Counted from the first letter of the stretch, positions 27,029-36,315 are shown. The stretch is DNA of 64,000 nucleotides from Mangrovicoccus sp049603835 (GCA_049603835.1 JBMYSZ010000004.1:1-64000); one strand, 5' to 3'. The notes: generated from the letters alone by a model not told the origin. Made by a program: numbers and translations.

Positions 27029-28246
27029 ATGACCACGCCGCCTCTTGTTCGGTTTTTGGACCGGACCACCCCGCCCCATATTCTGACTCTTGTCCTCATG
27101 GCTGGCCTCGCGGCGGCGGCGATGAATATGTATCTGCCATCCCTGCCAAAAATGGCGGAACATTTCGACACCAGCTATCGCACCATGCAGCTTTCCGTGG
27201 CCGTCTATCTGGCGGTCAATGCGGTCATGCAGCTGATGATTGGCCCAATCTCGGATCGCTATGGGCGGCGGCCTGTGATGCTCGTGGCGACGATTGGGTT
27301 TTGCCTGGCCACGATCGGGACAATTTTCGCACCCACGGCCCAGATCTTTTTGATTTTCCGCGGCTGTCAGGCGATTAGCGTCGCCGGGTTGGTTCTAAGC
27401 CGGGCCATTGTGCGCGATATGGTGCCGCAAAACCAAGCCGCCTCGATGATTGGCTATGTGACCATGGGGATGGCCCTGGTGCCGATGATCGCGCCAAGCT
27501 TTGGCGGCTTGCTAGACGCGGCTTTTGGCTGGAAATCCATTTTCTGGACGCTTCTTTTGCTGGGGATCGGGCTTTTCGCGTTGATCTGGATGGACCAAGG
27601 CGAAACCGCCGCCATGGCCGCCAGCAAAAGCCTAAGCGACCAGTTCAGCGAAGCACCAGAGCTTTTCACCTCGCCGCGATTCTGGGGCTATTGCCTTGCC
27701 TCCACCTTCGCCTCGGGCGCATTTTTCGCCTATCTTGGCGGCGCGCCTTTTGTGGGGGGTGTGGTGTTTGGCCTAGAGCCGACCTTACTGGGCTTTCTGC
27801 TCGGCGCCCCGGCTTTGGGCTATGTTTTGGGCAATGGTATTTCAGGCCGCTATGCGGAACGCGCCGGGATTAACAAGATGATCCTATTGGGCGTTTTCCT
27901 GAATACCGGCGGTTTGGGCTGTGCTTTGGCCTTGTTCCTGCTGGGATTTGGCGCGCCGGCTGTGTTTTTCGGGTTTATGACCTTTGTGGGGCTGGGCAAT
28001 GGTCTGGTGCTGCCCAATGCCACTGCCGGGATGTTGTCGGTACGTCCGAGCCTAGCAGGCACAGCCTCGGGCCTAGGCGGCGCGATGATGATCGGCGGCG
28101 GCGCGGCATTGTCGGCCTTGGCAGGCGCGCTCTTGCGGCCCGAAACCGGGGCCTTCCCGCTGCTATGGATGATGTGGCTTACATCGCTCGGCGCTATCGG
28201 CGCAATTGGCCTGGTTCTTTGGCGCGAAACTCAACGCGCAGTCTAG
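27029..28246 (+). CDS. MFS multidrug efflux transporter (Bcr/CflA family)
   Basis: A 405-residue major-facilitator protein with twelve membrane segments. The family motif A is seen as GPISDRYGRRPVM in the loop after span 2, and motif C-like AIVRDMVPQNQAASMIGY after span 4, as in Bcr/CflA drug exporters. It likely uses the proton gradient to export antibiotics or metabolites across the inner membrane. Substrate unknown. No neighbouring regulator is obvious, and a hairpin lies beyond its stop. Confidence 0.9.
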   Translation: MTTPPLVRFLDRTTPPHILTLVLMAGLAAAAMNMYLPSLPKMAEHFDTSYRTMQLSVAVYLAVNAVMQLMIGPISDRYGRRPVMLVATIGFCLATIGTIFAPTAQIFLIFRGCQAISVAGLVLSRAIVRDMVPQNQAASMIGYVTMGMALVPMIAPSFGGLLDAAFGWKSIFWTLLLLGIGLFALIWMDQGETAAMAASKSLSDQFSEAPELFTSPRFWGYCLASTFASGAFFAYLGGAPFVGGVVFGLEPTLLGFLLGAPALGYVLGNGISGRYAERAGINKMILLGVFLNTGGLGCALALFLLGFGAPAVFFGFMTFVGLGNGLVLPNATAGMLSVRPSLAGTASGLGGAMMIGGGAALSALAGALLRPETGAFPLLWMMWLTSLGAIGAIGLVLWRETQRAV

Positions 28247-28260
28247 ATCATTTCGCCATG

Positions 28261-28290
28261 AAAAAAGGCGCTTCGCCGGCCCGAAGCGCC
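28261..28290 (-). terminator. Terminator between MFS gene and YdcH-like gene
   Basis: Arms GGCGCTTCG (28267-28275) and CGAAGCGCC (28282-28290) form a perfect 9-base-pair stem. On the minus strand it is followed by six Ts (28261-28266 complement), so it terminates the YdcH-like transcript and may also stop the MFS transcript. Confidence 0.8.
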
Positions 28291-28373
28291 ATAAGTCGCG
28301 CGATGGAGAGGCCGCGCAATTCCGGCGTCTGATGCCCGCGCCGGAATTCCAAACACTGCCCGATAAGAGCGAT

Positions 28374-28622
28374 TTATGCAGGCATTGCCTCTGCCAGAAG
28401 TCGTGCAATCTGGTCTTTCAGAGCGATACGCGATTTCCGCAAGCGTAACGCCTCGATATCGCACATTGGCTCGATATTGGTTTCCACCCGATGCAGGGTT
28501 TTGTTGATCTGGTGGTATTCATCGGCCAAGCGGGCAAAGCGGGCGTCAGTCTGGCGCAAATCGCGCACAAGCTGGGCTTGCTCGGGGAACTCCTCGGCCA
28601 ATTCATGGGGAACGTGAGTCAT
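28374..28622 (-). CDS. YdcH family (DUF465) small coiled-coil protein
   Basis: An 82-residue helical protein of the DUF465/YdcH family, marked by RQTDARFARLADEYHQINKTLHRVE and LRLRKSRIALKDQI in two helices. Members are small, abundant alphaproteobacterial proteins of unknown role. The gene is monocistronic with its own terminator and lies divergent from the HAD phosphatase gene. Confidence 0.85.
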   Translation of the reverse strand: MTHVPHELAEEFPEQAQLVRDLRQTDARFARLADEYHQINKTLHRVETNIEPMCDIEALRLRKSRIALKDQIARLLAEAMPA

Positions 28623-28775
28623 AACGTCGTCTCCTTCGTTTCCGAAACTCCTTGGTTACTCTAGCAAAACCAGACCCAGACACCTTGATCGGTATCAATT
28701 ATATAACAATTTCCTAAACTGACCTAAGCGCAAGCATTGTTGACCCAATGTCCCACCAACCGGCCATTAGGGTTG

Positions 28776-28798
28776 TCGGGCCTTTCGCGCAGGCCCGA
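28776..28798. promoter_or_regulatory. Palindrome in the leader before the HAD gene
   Basis: Arms TCGGGCC and GGCCCGA surround a 9-base loop, 40 bases before the HAD phosphatase start. It may be a transcript hairpin or operator; no T-run follows. Confidence 0.3.
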
Positions 28799-28837
28799 AC
28801 TTCGCTAGGTCAGCGCTAACAAGGTAAGGGGTGCGTT

Positions 28838-29530
28838 ATGATTTCCGCCGCGATTTTCGATATGGACGGGACTTTGCTCGATACCGAGCATTTGGTGCAG
28901 GACTGCTTAGAAACCGCTGCGGCCGAATACCATCTGCCCGATCTCAAACCGGTGTTTTTGGCTATGGTCGGGCTGCGCGGCGATCTTTCGCTAGAGGTTC
29001 TGGAACAGGGCCTTGCTGGGCGAGCACCCCTAGAGAGCTTCACCGGACGCGTGGATCAGCTGGTTGCCGAAGCCAAAGAACGCGGCATTCCCAAGAAACC
29101 CGGCGCTGAGGAATTGCTGCGCGGCCTCAAAGCCCAAGGCCTGCCCTTAGCCCTGGCGACTTCTTCACTGACCGCGACTGCAACCAATTTCCTGGCCCGA
29201 TCGGGCTGGGCCGAGATCTTTGATCATGTGATTGGCGGCGATCAGATCACCCATGCGAAACCCGCCCCCGATATTTACCTCTTGGCGGCTGAAAAGCTGG
29301 GCTTCGCTCCGCAGGCTTGTGCCGCCTTCGAAGACAGCGACCCAGGCACGCGCGCGGCCATTGCGGCGGGGTGCCAGACGGTGCAAGTGCCTGATCTAAT
29401 CCCGCCCAGCGATGAGCTGCGCGCCCTAGGCCATGTGATTGCCCCGAATCTTTTGGCTGGCGCGGCGCAGATTGGGCTTTTGGCGACCAAAGCCCCTAGC
29501 GCTACCGAGCCTATCAGCGGATCGCTTTAA
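28838..29530 (+). CDS. HAD-superfamily phosphatase (beta-phosphoglucomutase/GPH-like)
   Basis: A 230-residue HAD hydrolase of subfamily IA. The nucleophile motif is FDMDGTLLDT (D8, D10), motif II is LATSSLT, motif III contains the K of HAKPAPDIYLLA, and motif IV is AFEDSDPGTRAA. The helical cap lies between residues 15 and 85. Members dephosphorylate sugar or nucleotide phosphates; the exact substrate cannot be inferred. Its end overlaps the convergent GntR gene by 4 bases. Confidence 0.87.
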   Translation: MISAAIFDMDGTLLDTEHLVQDCLETAAAEYHLPDLKPVFLAMVGLRGDLSLEVLEQGLAGRAPLESFTGRVDQLVAEAKERGIPKKPGAEELLRGLKAQGLPLALATSSLTATATNFLARSGWAEIFDHVIGGDQITHAKPAPDIYLLAAEKLGFAPQACAAFEDSDPGTRAAIAAGCQTVQVPDLIPPSDELRALGHVIAPNLLAGAAQIGLLATKAPSATEPISGSL

Positions 29531-30177
29531 CTTAGCAACATGCGCAAACCGGTGGTCACATCGGTGCGGACAGCCAAACGCAGGCCGGGTTCATCCCCGG
29601 CTTTCAGCGCTTCGATGATCAGCACATGACCTTTGGGCACTCCGGTGCGGTTCAGTCGTGAATAAAGCACGCGCATGGTTGGCCCTAATTGCAACCAAAC
29701 GGTTTCCAGCAAGGCCAGCATCGCCGGCGCCTGTGCCCGCAGATAAAGCGTGCGGTGGAATTCCAGATTGGCCCGAATATAGCCTTCCGCATCGCGCCGC
29801 TCGACAATATCGGCGATAGAGGTGTTGATCGCCTCTAGGCGCTCGATCAAGGCGATATGGGCTTTGGGCAAAGCGCGAGAGGCAAGCTCTGGCTCTAGCA
29901 TAGCCCGCAAGGCCGCCAATTCTTCGATCCGCTCATTGGACAAGGCCGGCGTCGAAACACGCCCCGAGCCGGACAAGGTCAGCGCCCCTTCCGCCACCAG
30001 CCGCCGCACCGCTTCGCGGGCTGGGGTCATACTTACCCCATGCTCAGCGCCGATGCCACGCAGGGTCAAGGCCTGGCCAGGCTCCAACTGCCCAGTCAAA
30101 ATAGAGGTGCGCAAACTGCGATATACTCGGTCATGGGCCGAGCCGGTGGTTTCTGCGGTTTTGGTCATGGTCGCCAT
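29527..30177 (-). CDS. GntR-family regulator (FadR/FCD subfamily)
   Basis: A 216-residue regulator with an N-terminal winged helix (ILTGQLEPGQALTLRGIGAEHGVSMTPAREAVRRL-type, about residues 25-60) and an all-helical FCD domain with metal-binding residues around FHRTLYLRA. FCD regulators respond to small organic acids. The ATG at 30177 is favoured over an upstream one that would overlap the metallopeptidase gene; both ribosome sites are weak. It lies 31 bases after the metallopeptidase and may be co-transcribed. Target genes are not obvious here. Confidence 0.82.
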   Translation of the reverse strand: MATMTKTAETTGSAHDRVYRSLRTSILTGQLEPGQALTLRGIGAEHGVSMTPAREAVRRLVAEGALTLSGSGRVSTPALSNERIEELAALRAMLEPELASRALPKAHIALIERLEAINTSIADIVERRDAEGYIRANLEFHRTLYLRAQAPAMLALLETVWLQLGPTMRVLYSRLNRTGVPKGHVLIIEALKAGDEPGLRLAVRTDVTTGLRMLLS

Positions 30178-30208
30178 GAGCGCAAGGTGTCGTTCTTCGC
30201 GGCGCGGG

Positions 30209-30901
30209 TCAATCGCTGAAACGATAGCGATGCAAATCCGCGCCATATTCATGCAGCCATGCGCGGTCTTCGCGGGCCGAAGGATGTAGCTGCGCCACCT
30301 GTCCCCAAAAGGCTTTGCTATGGTTCATATGAACCAGATGCGACACCTCATGTGCCGCCAGATAATCCAAGATCCGCGGCGGCGCCATGATGATGCGCCA
30401 GGAAAACATCAGCCCGCCTTCTGCCGTGCACGAGCCCCAGCGGGACCGAGTATCGCGCAGGGTCAGCTTCGAATAGCTCCGCCCGATCTGAACACAGGCC
30501 CGGTCACAATAGTCCGCCAGTCGCGCCCGTGCGAGCTGCCGCAAAATCGCTGCCGCCTGCGGCCCAGCCGCGCGACCTGGTCGCAGCCGCAACCGCCCCT
30601 CATGCAGCCCCGCCGGTCCGGGAGCTTGGATAATGGGCACCATCCGGCCCTCGATCGGGATCTGCACCCCGTCCTGCACCAAAACCGGCGCAGGCATATC
30701 CGCCAGATGATGGCGCAGCCAGTCGCGTTTTTCCTGCACAAAGCCCCGGATCACCGCATCTGACACGCCTTTCGGCGCGGTCAAAGTCACCCGCCCATCC
30801 AACCGCGAGAGCCGCAGCGATAGCCGTTTGGCCTGGCCTGAGCGGCGGATCACAATCGGATCCCCCGAAGGATCTGTTAGAATTAGCGGGTTTGAGCTCA
30901 C
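30209..30901 (-). CDS. YgjP-like (DUF45) zinc metallopeptidase
   Basis: A 230-residue SprT/YgjP-like protein. The zinc-binding HExxH is H184-EVS-H188, with a third histidine likely at H194 (HMNHSKAFW). Upstream are the family motifs LTLRDTRSRWGSCTAEG and the first-domain RRSGQAKRLSLRLSR. The family is thought to act as cytoplasmic metallopeptidases; substrates are unknown. First gene of a probable pair with the GntR regulator. Confidence 0.86.
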   Translation of the reverse strand: MSSNPLILTDPSGDPIVIRRSGQAKRLSLRLSRLDGRVTLTAPKGVSDAVIRGFVQEKRDWLRHHLADMPAPVLVQDGVQIPIEGRMVPIIQAPGPAGLHEGRLRLRPGRAAGPQAAAILRQLARARLADYCDRACVQIGRSYSKLTLRDTRSRWGSCTAEGGLMFSWRIIMAPPRILDYLAAHEVSHLVHMNHSKAFWGQVAQLHPSAREDRAWLHEYGADLHRYRFSD

Positions 30902-31008
30902 AAAGCGCTCCGGTTAAAGCTGTCATAGGGCGAATCCCCTTTGACACGCGGCGGATGCTGTGGCAACGGGGAACGCTCAACCCGACATCTATGCTAAAGG
31001 GATAACCG

Positions 31009-31338
31009 ATGCCCAAAGAAGAATGGGGAACCAAGCGCGTCTGCCCGACCACCGGGAAGCGGTTTTACGATCTGGGCCGGGATCCAGTGGTCAGCCCTTA
31101 TACGGGCGAGGTCGTGCCGGTCAATTCCGGTGGCAAAACACGGACCATGATCGCTGACGCTGCCGACAAGGCAAATCCGGCCAATGCCGTTGAGGATGAC
31201 GAAGATGTGGTCCTGGATGATGATGACGCGGATGCGGCAGATATGGATCTGGGCGATGACGTCTTGGAAACCGAAGAGGACAATGTCTCGCTCGATGACC
31301 TGACCGAGATGTCCTCCGATGACGACGACGACTCGTAA
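31009..31338 (+). CDS. TIGR02300 (FYDLN acid) family protein
   Basis: A 109-residue protein with a conserved N-terminal domain (EEWGTKRVCPTTGKRFYDLG) and a very acidic aspartate-rich tail with runs of DDDD. This is the alphaproteobacterial TIGR02300 family of unknown function; the CPTTG segment resembles half a zinc knuckle. It lies just before tRNA-Ala, a common arrangement in the group. Confidence 0.88.
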   Translation: MPKEEWGTKRVCPTTGKRFYDLGRDPVVSPYTGEVVPVNSGGKTRTMIADAADKANPANAVEDDEDVVLDDDDADAADMDLGDDVLETEEDNVSLDDLTEMSSDDDDDS

Positions 31339-31344
31339 AACTTT

Positions 31345-31376
31345 CCACGGCTGATTTTCGGGCCGAGTGGTTTTTC
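31345..31376 (+). terminator. Terminator after the TIGR02300 gene
   Basis: A bulged stem (CCAC/GTGG and GGC/GCC) from 31345 to 31370 is followed by TTTTT at 31371-31375. Confidence 0.65.
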
Positions 31377-31420
31377 TGCTTGCGCCCGATGATTTGGTTC
31401 GATAGTCAGCCGTGCACGGA

Positions 31421-31496
<76 letters not shown>

Positions 31497-31522
31497 CTCG
31501 AGACTCGGGGTTTGAAAATTCT

Positions 31523-33016
31523 TCAAAAGTCTTGAAAGGTAAGGTCAAATTCGGGGGTTCGTATACCCTGATTTGGGCAGTAGGCCAGGTTGTCGGCAAA
31601 CACCATTCTTAGGAGCTGTTTCTGGTCTGAACAGGTGCCTTGATCCCAGAGTTTCCAAGGGTTTAGCAGAAACTCCGTTGCGGTTCGTATCGTGTCCTTA
31701 AAGCTGCCGCGTGCGGCGCTGAAATTGGTGATTTGCGTGTCCATCGCGGCGCGTTCGACCTCCAACGCCTTCACTTTGGATTCGTAAGCGGCAATCAGCG
31801 CCGGGCTGTCGGCGTCAATCGCTCGGGCGATGGTGCGCTCGATCTGCGTGCTGATGTCTTTCAGCGATCTTTTGAGCCGATCAAGCTCTTGATGCGCGTT
31901 CCTCGCCGCCTCATCCCAGAGCTCGCGAAAGATGTCCCGAAACGCAGTCAAGAGCTGTGATTGCGGACTAAGCGTCTTCAGATAGTGTCCGAAATCGTCA
32001 TGTATCTGATCGGCCCGGATGTTCTTTCGATACGAATTGCAATCGCGATGGCCGCAGAAATAATAGGCGTAGTGCTTGGAGCGGCCCTTGGACAGCGCGC
32101 CGGTCATGGGGCGGTGACAAGAGGCGCAGGCCACAAACCCCCGCAAAGGGAATTGCTGGCTGTCAGATTTTCGAACTGGCGCGATAGCCAAGGCCCGGCC
32201 GGCAAGGCGCGCTTGGTTCTTTTGCCAGACTTCCAGGTCGATCAGCGGCTCATGCTTGCCGGTCAACATGGAGAGGTTCCATTTTTCCAATGTCATATAG
32301 CCCGCATAAATCGGACGCTCGATCATCCGTTTGACGATATCGATCTTGACCTGTCCTGGGGTTTTGGTCGGGAAATCAGGCGAGCCTTCGACAAAGCGTT
32401 TCACCTCGGCAATGCTCGCAAGCTGGCCCGTCGAATAGCGGGTAAGCGCCTCGCGGATTAGGCTCGCCGCTGGGTCATCACGCACTAGCATTTTACCATG
32501 GCCGGGAACTTTTTCGTAGCGATATCCGACCGGCGGCGCGAAAAGCCAATAGCCCGCGCGGACCCGCGCTTCCATTTTCTGCATCACTTGACGACGGTTT
32601 TGTTTGCGCTCTAGCTCGCCTTGTGCGGCCAGGATGGTTTCGATAAATTCGCCCTCCGGGCTGTCATCGAAGCGGAAATTCAAGCAATCCGGACGGGCCC
32701 CCCGCGCCGCCAGCTCGCGCCGCAATTTCCGGTGGAATTCAGCGTCCCTGGCGAAGCGTTTGAGATCGTCAAAAATAATGACGTAGTTTTTGTGAGGCTG
32801 TGCATCAAGAAAGCTCAACAACGCCACCATGCCCGGACGTTTCATGAAATCGCCGCCGCCGCTGGCGTCGTCGGGGAACACGGCTTCTACTGTATAGCCA
32901 TGGGCCGCCGCATATTCGCGGCATCGGCTTTCCTGGCTCTCGAGCCCATGGCCGCGCGTCACCTGGGTGGTGCTGGAAACACGGCAATAGATCAAGGCAG
33001 GCTGTGGCACGCTCAT
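31523..33016 (-). CDS. Large serine recombinase (integrase of the island)
   Basis: A 497-residue large serine recombinase. The catalytic domain begins ALIYCRVSS with nucleophile S14 and continues with GLESQESRCREYA and FDDLKRFARD. A Recombinase domain follows, then a zinc-ribbon domain (CASCHRPM and FCGHRDC) and a coiled coil near residues 375-440. It should integrate and excise the element at the tRNA-Ala end 26 bases away. The ATG at 33016 overlaps the stop of the small gene upstream (ATGA), which supports this start over one at 33055. Confidence 0.9.
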   Translation of the reverse strand: MSVPQPALIYCRVSSTTQVTRGHGLESQESRCREYAAAHGYTVEAVFPDDASGGGDFMKRPGMVALLSFLDAQPHKNYVIIFDDLKRFARDAEFHRKLRRELAARGARPDCLNFRFDDSPEGEFIETILAAQGELERKQNRRQVMQKMEARVRAGYWLFAPPVGYRYEKVPGHGKMLVRDDPAASLIREALTRYSTGQLASIAEVKRFVEGSPDFPTKTPGQVKIDIVKRMIERPIYAGYMTLEKWNLSMLTGKHEPLIDLEVWQKNQARLAGRALAIAPVRKSDSQQFPLRGFVACASCHRPMTGALSKGRSKHYAYYFCGHRDCNSYRKNIRADQIHDDFGHYLKTLSPQSQLLTAFRDIFRELWDEAARNAHQELDRLKRSLKDISTQIERTIARAIDADSPALIAAYESKVKALEVERAAMDTQITNFSAARGSFKDTIRTATEFLLNPWKLWDQGTCSDQKQLLRMVFADNLAYCPNQGIRTPEFDLTFQDF

Positions 33017-33249
33017 TGGGCGGATCTTTCTGTTTTGTTCGGAGAGCTTAAGCATATCATTTTAATCGGCTTTTGGGAATCTTCGAAGCTCGCTCCCAAA
33101 GGCAGTTGCTGGCCGGGCAGTTTGCCAAAGGCGCGATCTACGAAGCCCTGAGCCATCACTGACAGGGCAAGGAGCAATTCAATTTTTTTGCTTGTTGGCA
33201 AGTCAATCCCGTCTAAGAGCGGCAGGTACTTATCAAGATCATGAGGCAT
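33013..33249 (-). CDS. Small protein coupled to the recombinase
   Basis: A 78-residue soluble protein with two helical stretches (LPTSKKIELLLALSVMAQGFVDRAF) and no family that I recognise. Its stop overlaps the recombinase start by 4 bases, so the two are translationally coupled. A role as excision or directionality factor is a guess from position only. Confidence 0.6.
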   Translation of the reverse strand: MPHDLDKYLPLLDGIDLPTSKKIELLLALSVMAQGFVDRAFGKLPGQQLPLGASFEDSQKPIKMICLSSPNKTERSAQ

Positions 33250-33481
33250 GGGGCAACTTTCCCGCCACTCTTGGTGAGCGGCGCGTTCAAATGGTTTTAG
33301 ATGAAATGAAACAAGCGCCGGGAGCTTAGGCCGATGGGCGAAGCTCGGGCAAAATTTGGGCGCAATTATAGGAGGAAAGTCCTATTTTTACTCCAAAGAC
33401 AGGGGTAAAGTCAAATATTTTCTATGAATTACAGTGAATTATAAGAATGAGCCTCGCGGGAAAACCGGTCTCCGCTTGGGC

Positions 33482-33748
33482 TTAACGCGGCCCACTTGGG
33501 CTTAGTCTGGGATCGCTGTCGTCCAAGATATCCGGCCCGCCGGATAGGTCCCGAAAACGCAGCGTGAGACGCCGATCCGCCGGAAAGGCCTCCAGCCGGA
33601 CCGTATAACCCATCCCATCTTTATGACTCCCGGCCGCGCCGATTTTGGTCCATGTAGCCGGATCGCCCTGGCCGGACGCGTCAGACACCACATAGGCGAA
33701 AAGCTCCGGCAGGCGTTTGTGTTTTGGGGGTGCGTGTTGGTATTTCAT
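33482..33748 (-). CDS. Hypothetical island protein
   Basis: An 88-residue protein starting MKYQHAPPKHKRLPELFAYVV, with a clear ribosome site (AAGGAGC) before the ATG at 33748. Several beta-strand-like stretches (YTVRLEAFPADRRLTLRFRD) but no known domain. It lies alone on the minus strand, with an AT-rich 230-base gap before the recombinase pair. Confidence 0.6.
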   Translation of the reverse strand: MKYQHAPPKHKRLPELFAYVVSDASGQGDPATWTKIGAAGSHKDGMGYTVRLEAFPADRRLTLRFRDLSGGPDILDDSDPRLSPSGPR

Positions 33749-33893
33749 GGTTTTTGCTCCTTTTGTTTTTGGAGATAGGAAATTTATCCTATTTCAGGGG
33801 CAATTGTCAAAATTAACATTTTTTCATGTTGTTAAGGAGGTTCTCAATGAGCGTAATTCGCATCGCCACCCCGGTTTGTGATAGACTACTGGG

Positions 33894-34697
33894 ATGAAAG
33901 ATTGGCGGGAATTTTCGATCAGGGAAGAGCTTGAGGCGCGAGAACTGGCTTGGGCTAAGGCTGCTCGTGAAGAATCCTATCGCGCGGGTCAGGAGATGTC
34001 TGGGGCGGCGGTGCCGTGGTTGGCGCGCTACTTTCCGGAGCTGGCCCATGGCGGGACTGAATACCATCGTAGGAAGCGCGGGGACCGGGAAACAGATGTC
34101 TCGGCAATGTTGGCAGCGCAAGAGTTCCAGCGGCTTTGGGATCGCGCCATGGCCACTTTGGCGAATGTGGAACAGCGCGTGGATGATTTGATGATCACCG
34201 TGGATCAGGACCTGGCTGAGGCCGAAGGGGCTCTGGCAGACATTCAAAGCCGCGCTGAGACGCTTGGCGACGGCACAAGGATTTACCCGGATCGTGAGGG
34301 CAATTGGCGAACCGAGGATGGCCGCGTTGTGGATTTAGAAGAGGCTGGCCTTACAGAGGAAGGGCAGCCCGGAATGCCGGGTATTCCGCGACCCACGTGG
34401 GAAGAGTTCGCCGCCGCGCGGGATCGCGTTCAGGCTTTGGAGCAGGTAGATCGAGAGCTGGAAGCCTACCGTTATCGCGCTGGCGAAATTCGCCACAATG
34501 CCGAAGATGCGAAGGATCGCGGAGACTTGAGAGCATTGGAAAGAGAATGGGACAAAGCAGAGAAACTTCGTCAAGAAGTTGAAGATGTCGTCAATAATGC
34601 CTCTATGTCGTCCCCGGAGTTGCGCGCGTCGCCCACACAGGTAACGCATGCATCGACAGCATCTTTTTCCAGCGACCTTAATCAATTCGTTTTTTGA
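33894..34697 (+). CDS. Charged coiled-coil protein, unknown
   Basis: A 267-residue soluble protein, very rich in Glu, Arg and Ala. It has predicted coiled coils near residues 85-125 and 170-235 and a short motif TRIYPDREGNWRTEDGRVV between them that looks like a small beta-hairpin. No family is recognised, no signal peptide. Proteins of this type are often found on mobilizable elements. The final 35 residues are Ser/Thr-rich and may be disordered. Confidence 0.6.
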   Translation: MKDWREFSIREELEARELAWAKAAREESYRAGQEMSGAAVPWLARYFPELAHGGTEYHRRKRGDRETDVSAMLAAQEFQRLWDRAMATLANVEQRVDDLMITVDQDLAEAEGALADIQSRAETLGDGTRIYPDREGNWRTEDGRVVDLEEAGLTEEGQPGMPGIPRPTWEEFAAARDRVQALEQVDRELEAYRYRAGEIRHNAEDAKDRGDLRALEREWDKAEKLRQEVEDVVNNASMSSPELRASPTQVTHASTASFSSDLNQFVF

Positions 34698-34702
34698 GCC
34701 TT

Positions 34703-35050
34703 TCACTCAAAGATTTTTCCGCAAATGGATTGCAGCCATGCAAGGAAGACTGCTTGCGGGTGATGCTCTGAATATCTCGCAAGATGGGTAAGGTACTCAT
34801 GAAAGAGTTCTTCTTGTTTCAGCTCGTTGCCGTACCAGCTTTCCATACAGCCAGCGTACTGACCCGAATCTTTCTTTTGTGATGCAATCATTGCTGTCAT
34901 TGAGACTGAATTTTGGAACAGCCCTTCCTGCGACTCCGCGTCCCAGGCTAGCACGTCGGCGGCGGTGAAGCCTTCGGACAAAACCAGCTGGGGATAAACT
35001 GCCAGGGCCAGCACTAAAGCTTTGGCCAGGCGCGATTTTCGGGTGATCAT
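34703..35050 (-). CDS. Exported hypothetical protein
   Basis: A 115-residue protein with a signal peptide (MITRKSRLAKALVLALAVYP then QLVLS) and a mature domain of about 90 residues with two cysteines (GCMESW, SICGK). The size and the paired cysteines resemble Rap1a/Tai-like small periplasmic proteins, but I cannot confirm this. The start at 35050 is selected for the signal peptide; a longer frame adds 20 unlikely residues. Confidence 0.55.
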   Translation of the reverse strand: MITRKSRLAKALVLALAVYPQLVLSEGFTAADVLAWDAESQEGLFQNSVSMTAMIASQKKDSGQYAGCMESWYGNELKQEELFHEYLTHLARYSEHHPQAVFLAWLQSICGKIFE

Positions 35051-35206
35051 ATACGAAGGTTTACGACTCTCTAAAGAATTGCTTGAATGAAGAAAACACA
35101 CTATCCCCATCCCCAGGAAACACAGGGGTTTCCGCCCCCGCTGAGGTCTCGTCCCGGTCCGCTCAGCGCAGGATCAGAAAGGTTCCTTTTTGCTCCGGAG
35201 CCACCT

Positions 35207-35809
35207 GTGATCGATGCCCTTCACCCCCGCGCCCTTGGTTATTTGCGTGTGTCGACCGCTGATCAGCGGGTGGATCGCCAGGCCCTGGGGCTGCGCGATT
35301 ACTGCGATGAAATGCATGTGGAATATGTCTCGGCGGCGGCGAAGAACCGGCCTGTGTTCGACCGGGTTTTGGCGCGACTTCGGCCTGGTGATACGCTGCT
35401 GGTGTGGGATTTGGACCGGGCGTTTCGCTCGACCCTGGATGCTATCACAACATCGGAAGAGCTACGCCGCCGAAAAATCCGTCTGCGGATCGTGCGCATG
35501 AATTTGGACACCTCCACAGCGGAAGGCGAGCTGTTTTACACGATGATGGCGGCGTTCGCGCAGTTCGAGCGGCGTATTCTGTCGCGCCGCACCCGCGAAG
35601 GTATTGAGGCGGCGCGCTCGGCGGGCACGATCTTGGGGCGGCCCTGCGCGCTGGATCGTGATACGGTCCTTGATGCGCATTGGTACCACACGGAACTGCG
35701 CTATCCCTGCCGGTATCTGGCGTTTTTGCTGGGCGTGTCGCGCCACACATTGGCGCGCGCCTTCCGTCGCGAGGGCTTGGACTATCCATTAGGCGGCGCA
35801 CCCGCTTAG
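35207..35809 (+). CDS. Small serine recombinase (resolvase/invertase type)
   Basis: A 200-residue resolvase. The catalytic serine is S16 in ALGYLRVSTADQ; LLVWDLDRAFRSTLDA, GELFYTMMAAFAQFERRILSRRTREGIEAAR and a C-terminal HTH (LAFLLGVSRHTLARAFRREG) complete the Hin/Tn3-type pattern. The GTG at 35207 with GGAG 7 bases before gives the normal length; an ATG at 35087 would add 40 proline-rich residues. It may resolve dimers of the circular element. Its last 4 bases overlap the convergent ardA. Confidence 0.85.
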   Translation: MIDALHPRALGYLRVSTADQRVDRQALGLRDYCDEMHVEYVSAAAKNRPVFDRVLARLRPGDTLLVWDLDRAFRSTLDAITTSEELRRRKIRLRIVRMNLDTSTAEGELFYTMMAAFAQFERRILSRRTREGIEAARSAGTILGRPCALDRDTVLDAHWYHTELRYPCRYLAFLLGVSRHTLARAFRREGLDYPLGGAPA

Positions 35810-36315
35810 TCCGCCCGATAGGCAAGCCGGTCATTGCAGATATAGATCATAGTGTAATCCATCGCCAAATCCCGCGCGATAGCGGCGGTGTCGATATAAT
35901 ATTGCAAAGGCGTGGGGATGTCACCGAACAGACCTTCGTCCAGGAACTGCTCGGCCAATTCTTCCATGGTATCAACATAATAGAGATCGACATCCAGGTC
36001 CTGGCGGTGATCCTGAGCCGGGTTGAATGCGGCTAGTCCTTCGCGCAGGGCGATGATGGCTTTGGTTTTGTCGTGATCGTCCCAGTCCTCCACGGCGTCG
36101 AGATAGGCGGCGATGTCGCCCTGGTGAACGCCCCAGGCCAAGAACAATTGCGCGTCGATGGTTTCGCCGTCGATGAACTGGATTTCGAATTCCTCCACCG
36201 GATCGCCGAAGTCATTCAGGGCAGCTTGGGCCTTGGCTTGATAGTCGTCAAAGCTTTCAAAGTAGAAACCATTGGCAGTGATATCATAGGGTTGAGCGTG
36301 AAGCGTGGCGGTCAT
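35806..36315 (-). CDS. ardA: Antirestriction protein ArdA
   Basis: A 169-residue very acidic protein of the ArdA family, DNA mimics that occupy and block type I restriction enzymes. Motifs include FDDYQAKAQAALNDFGDPVEEFEIQF-type sequence near residues 21-46 and the C-terminal LAEQFLDEGLFGDIPTPLQYY. ArdA typically protects incoming DNA during conjugation. The gene reads toward the left end of the island and is preceded, 73 bases upstream, by a 91-base imperfect palindrome that could be a single-strand promoter. Confidence 0.9.
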   Translation of the reverse strand: MTATLHAQPYDITANGFYFESFDDYQAKAQAALNDFGDPVEEFEIQFIDGETIDAQLFLAWGVHQGDIAAYLDAVEDWDDHDKTKAIIALREGLAAFNPAQDHRQDLDVDLYYVDTMEELAEQFLDEGLFGDIPTPLQYYIDTAAIARDLAMDYTMIYICNDRLAYRAD

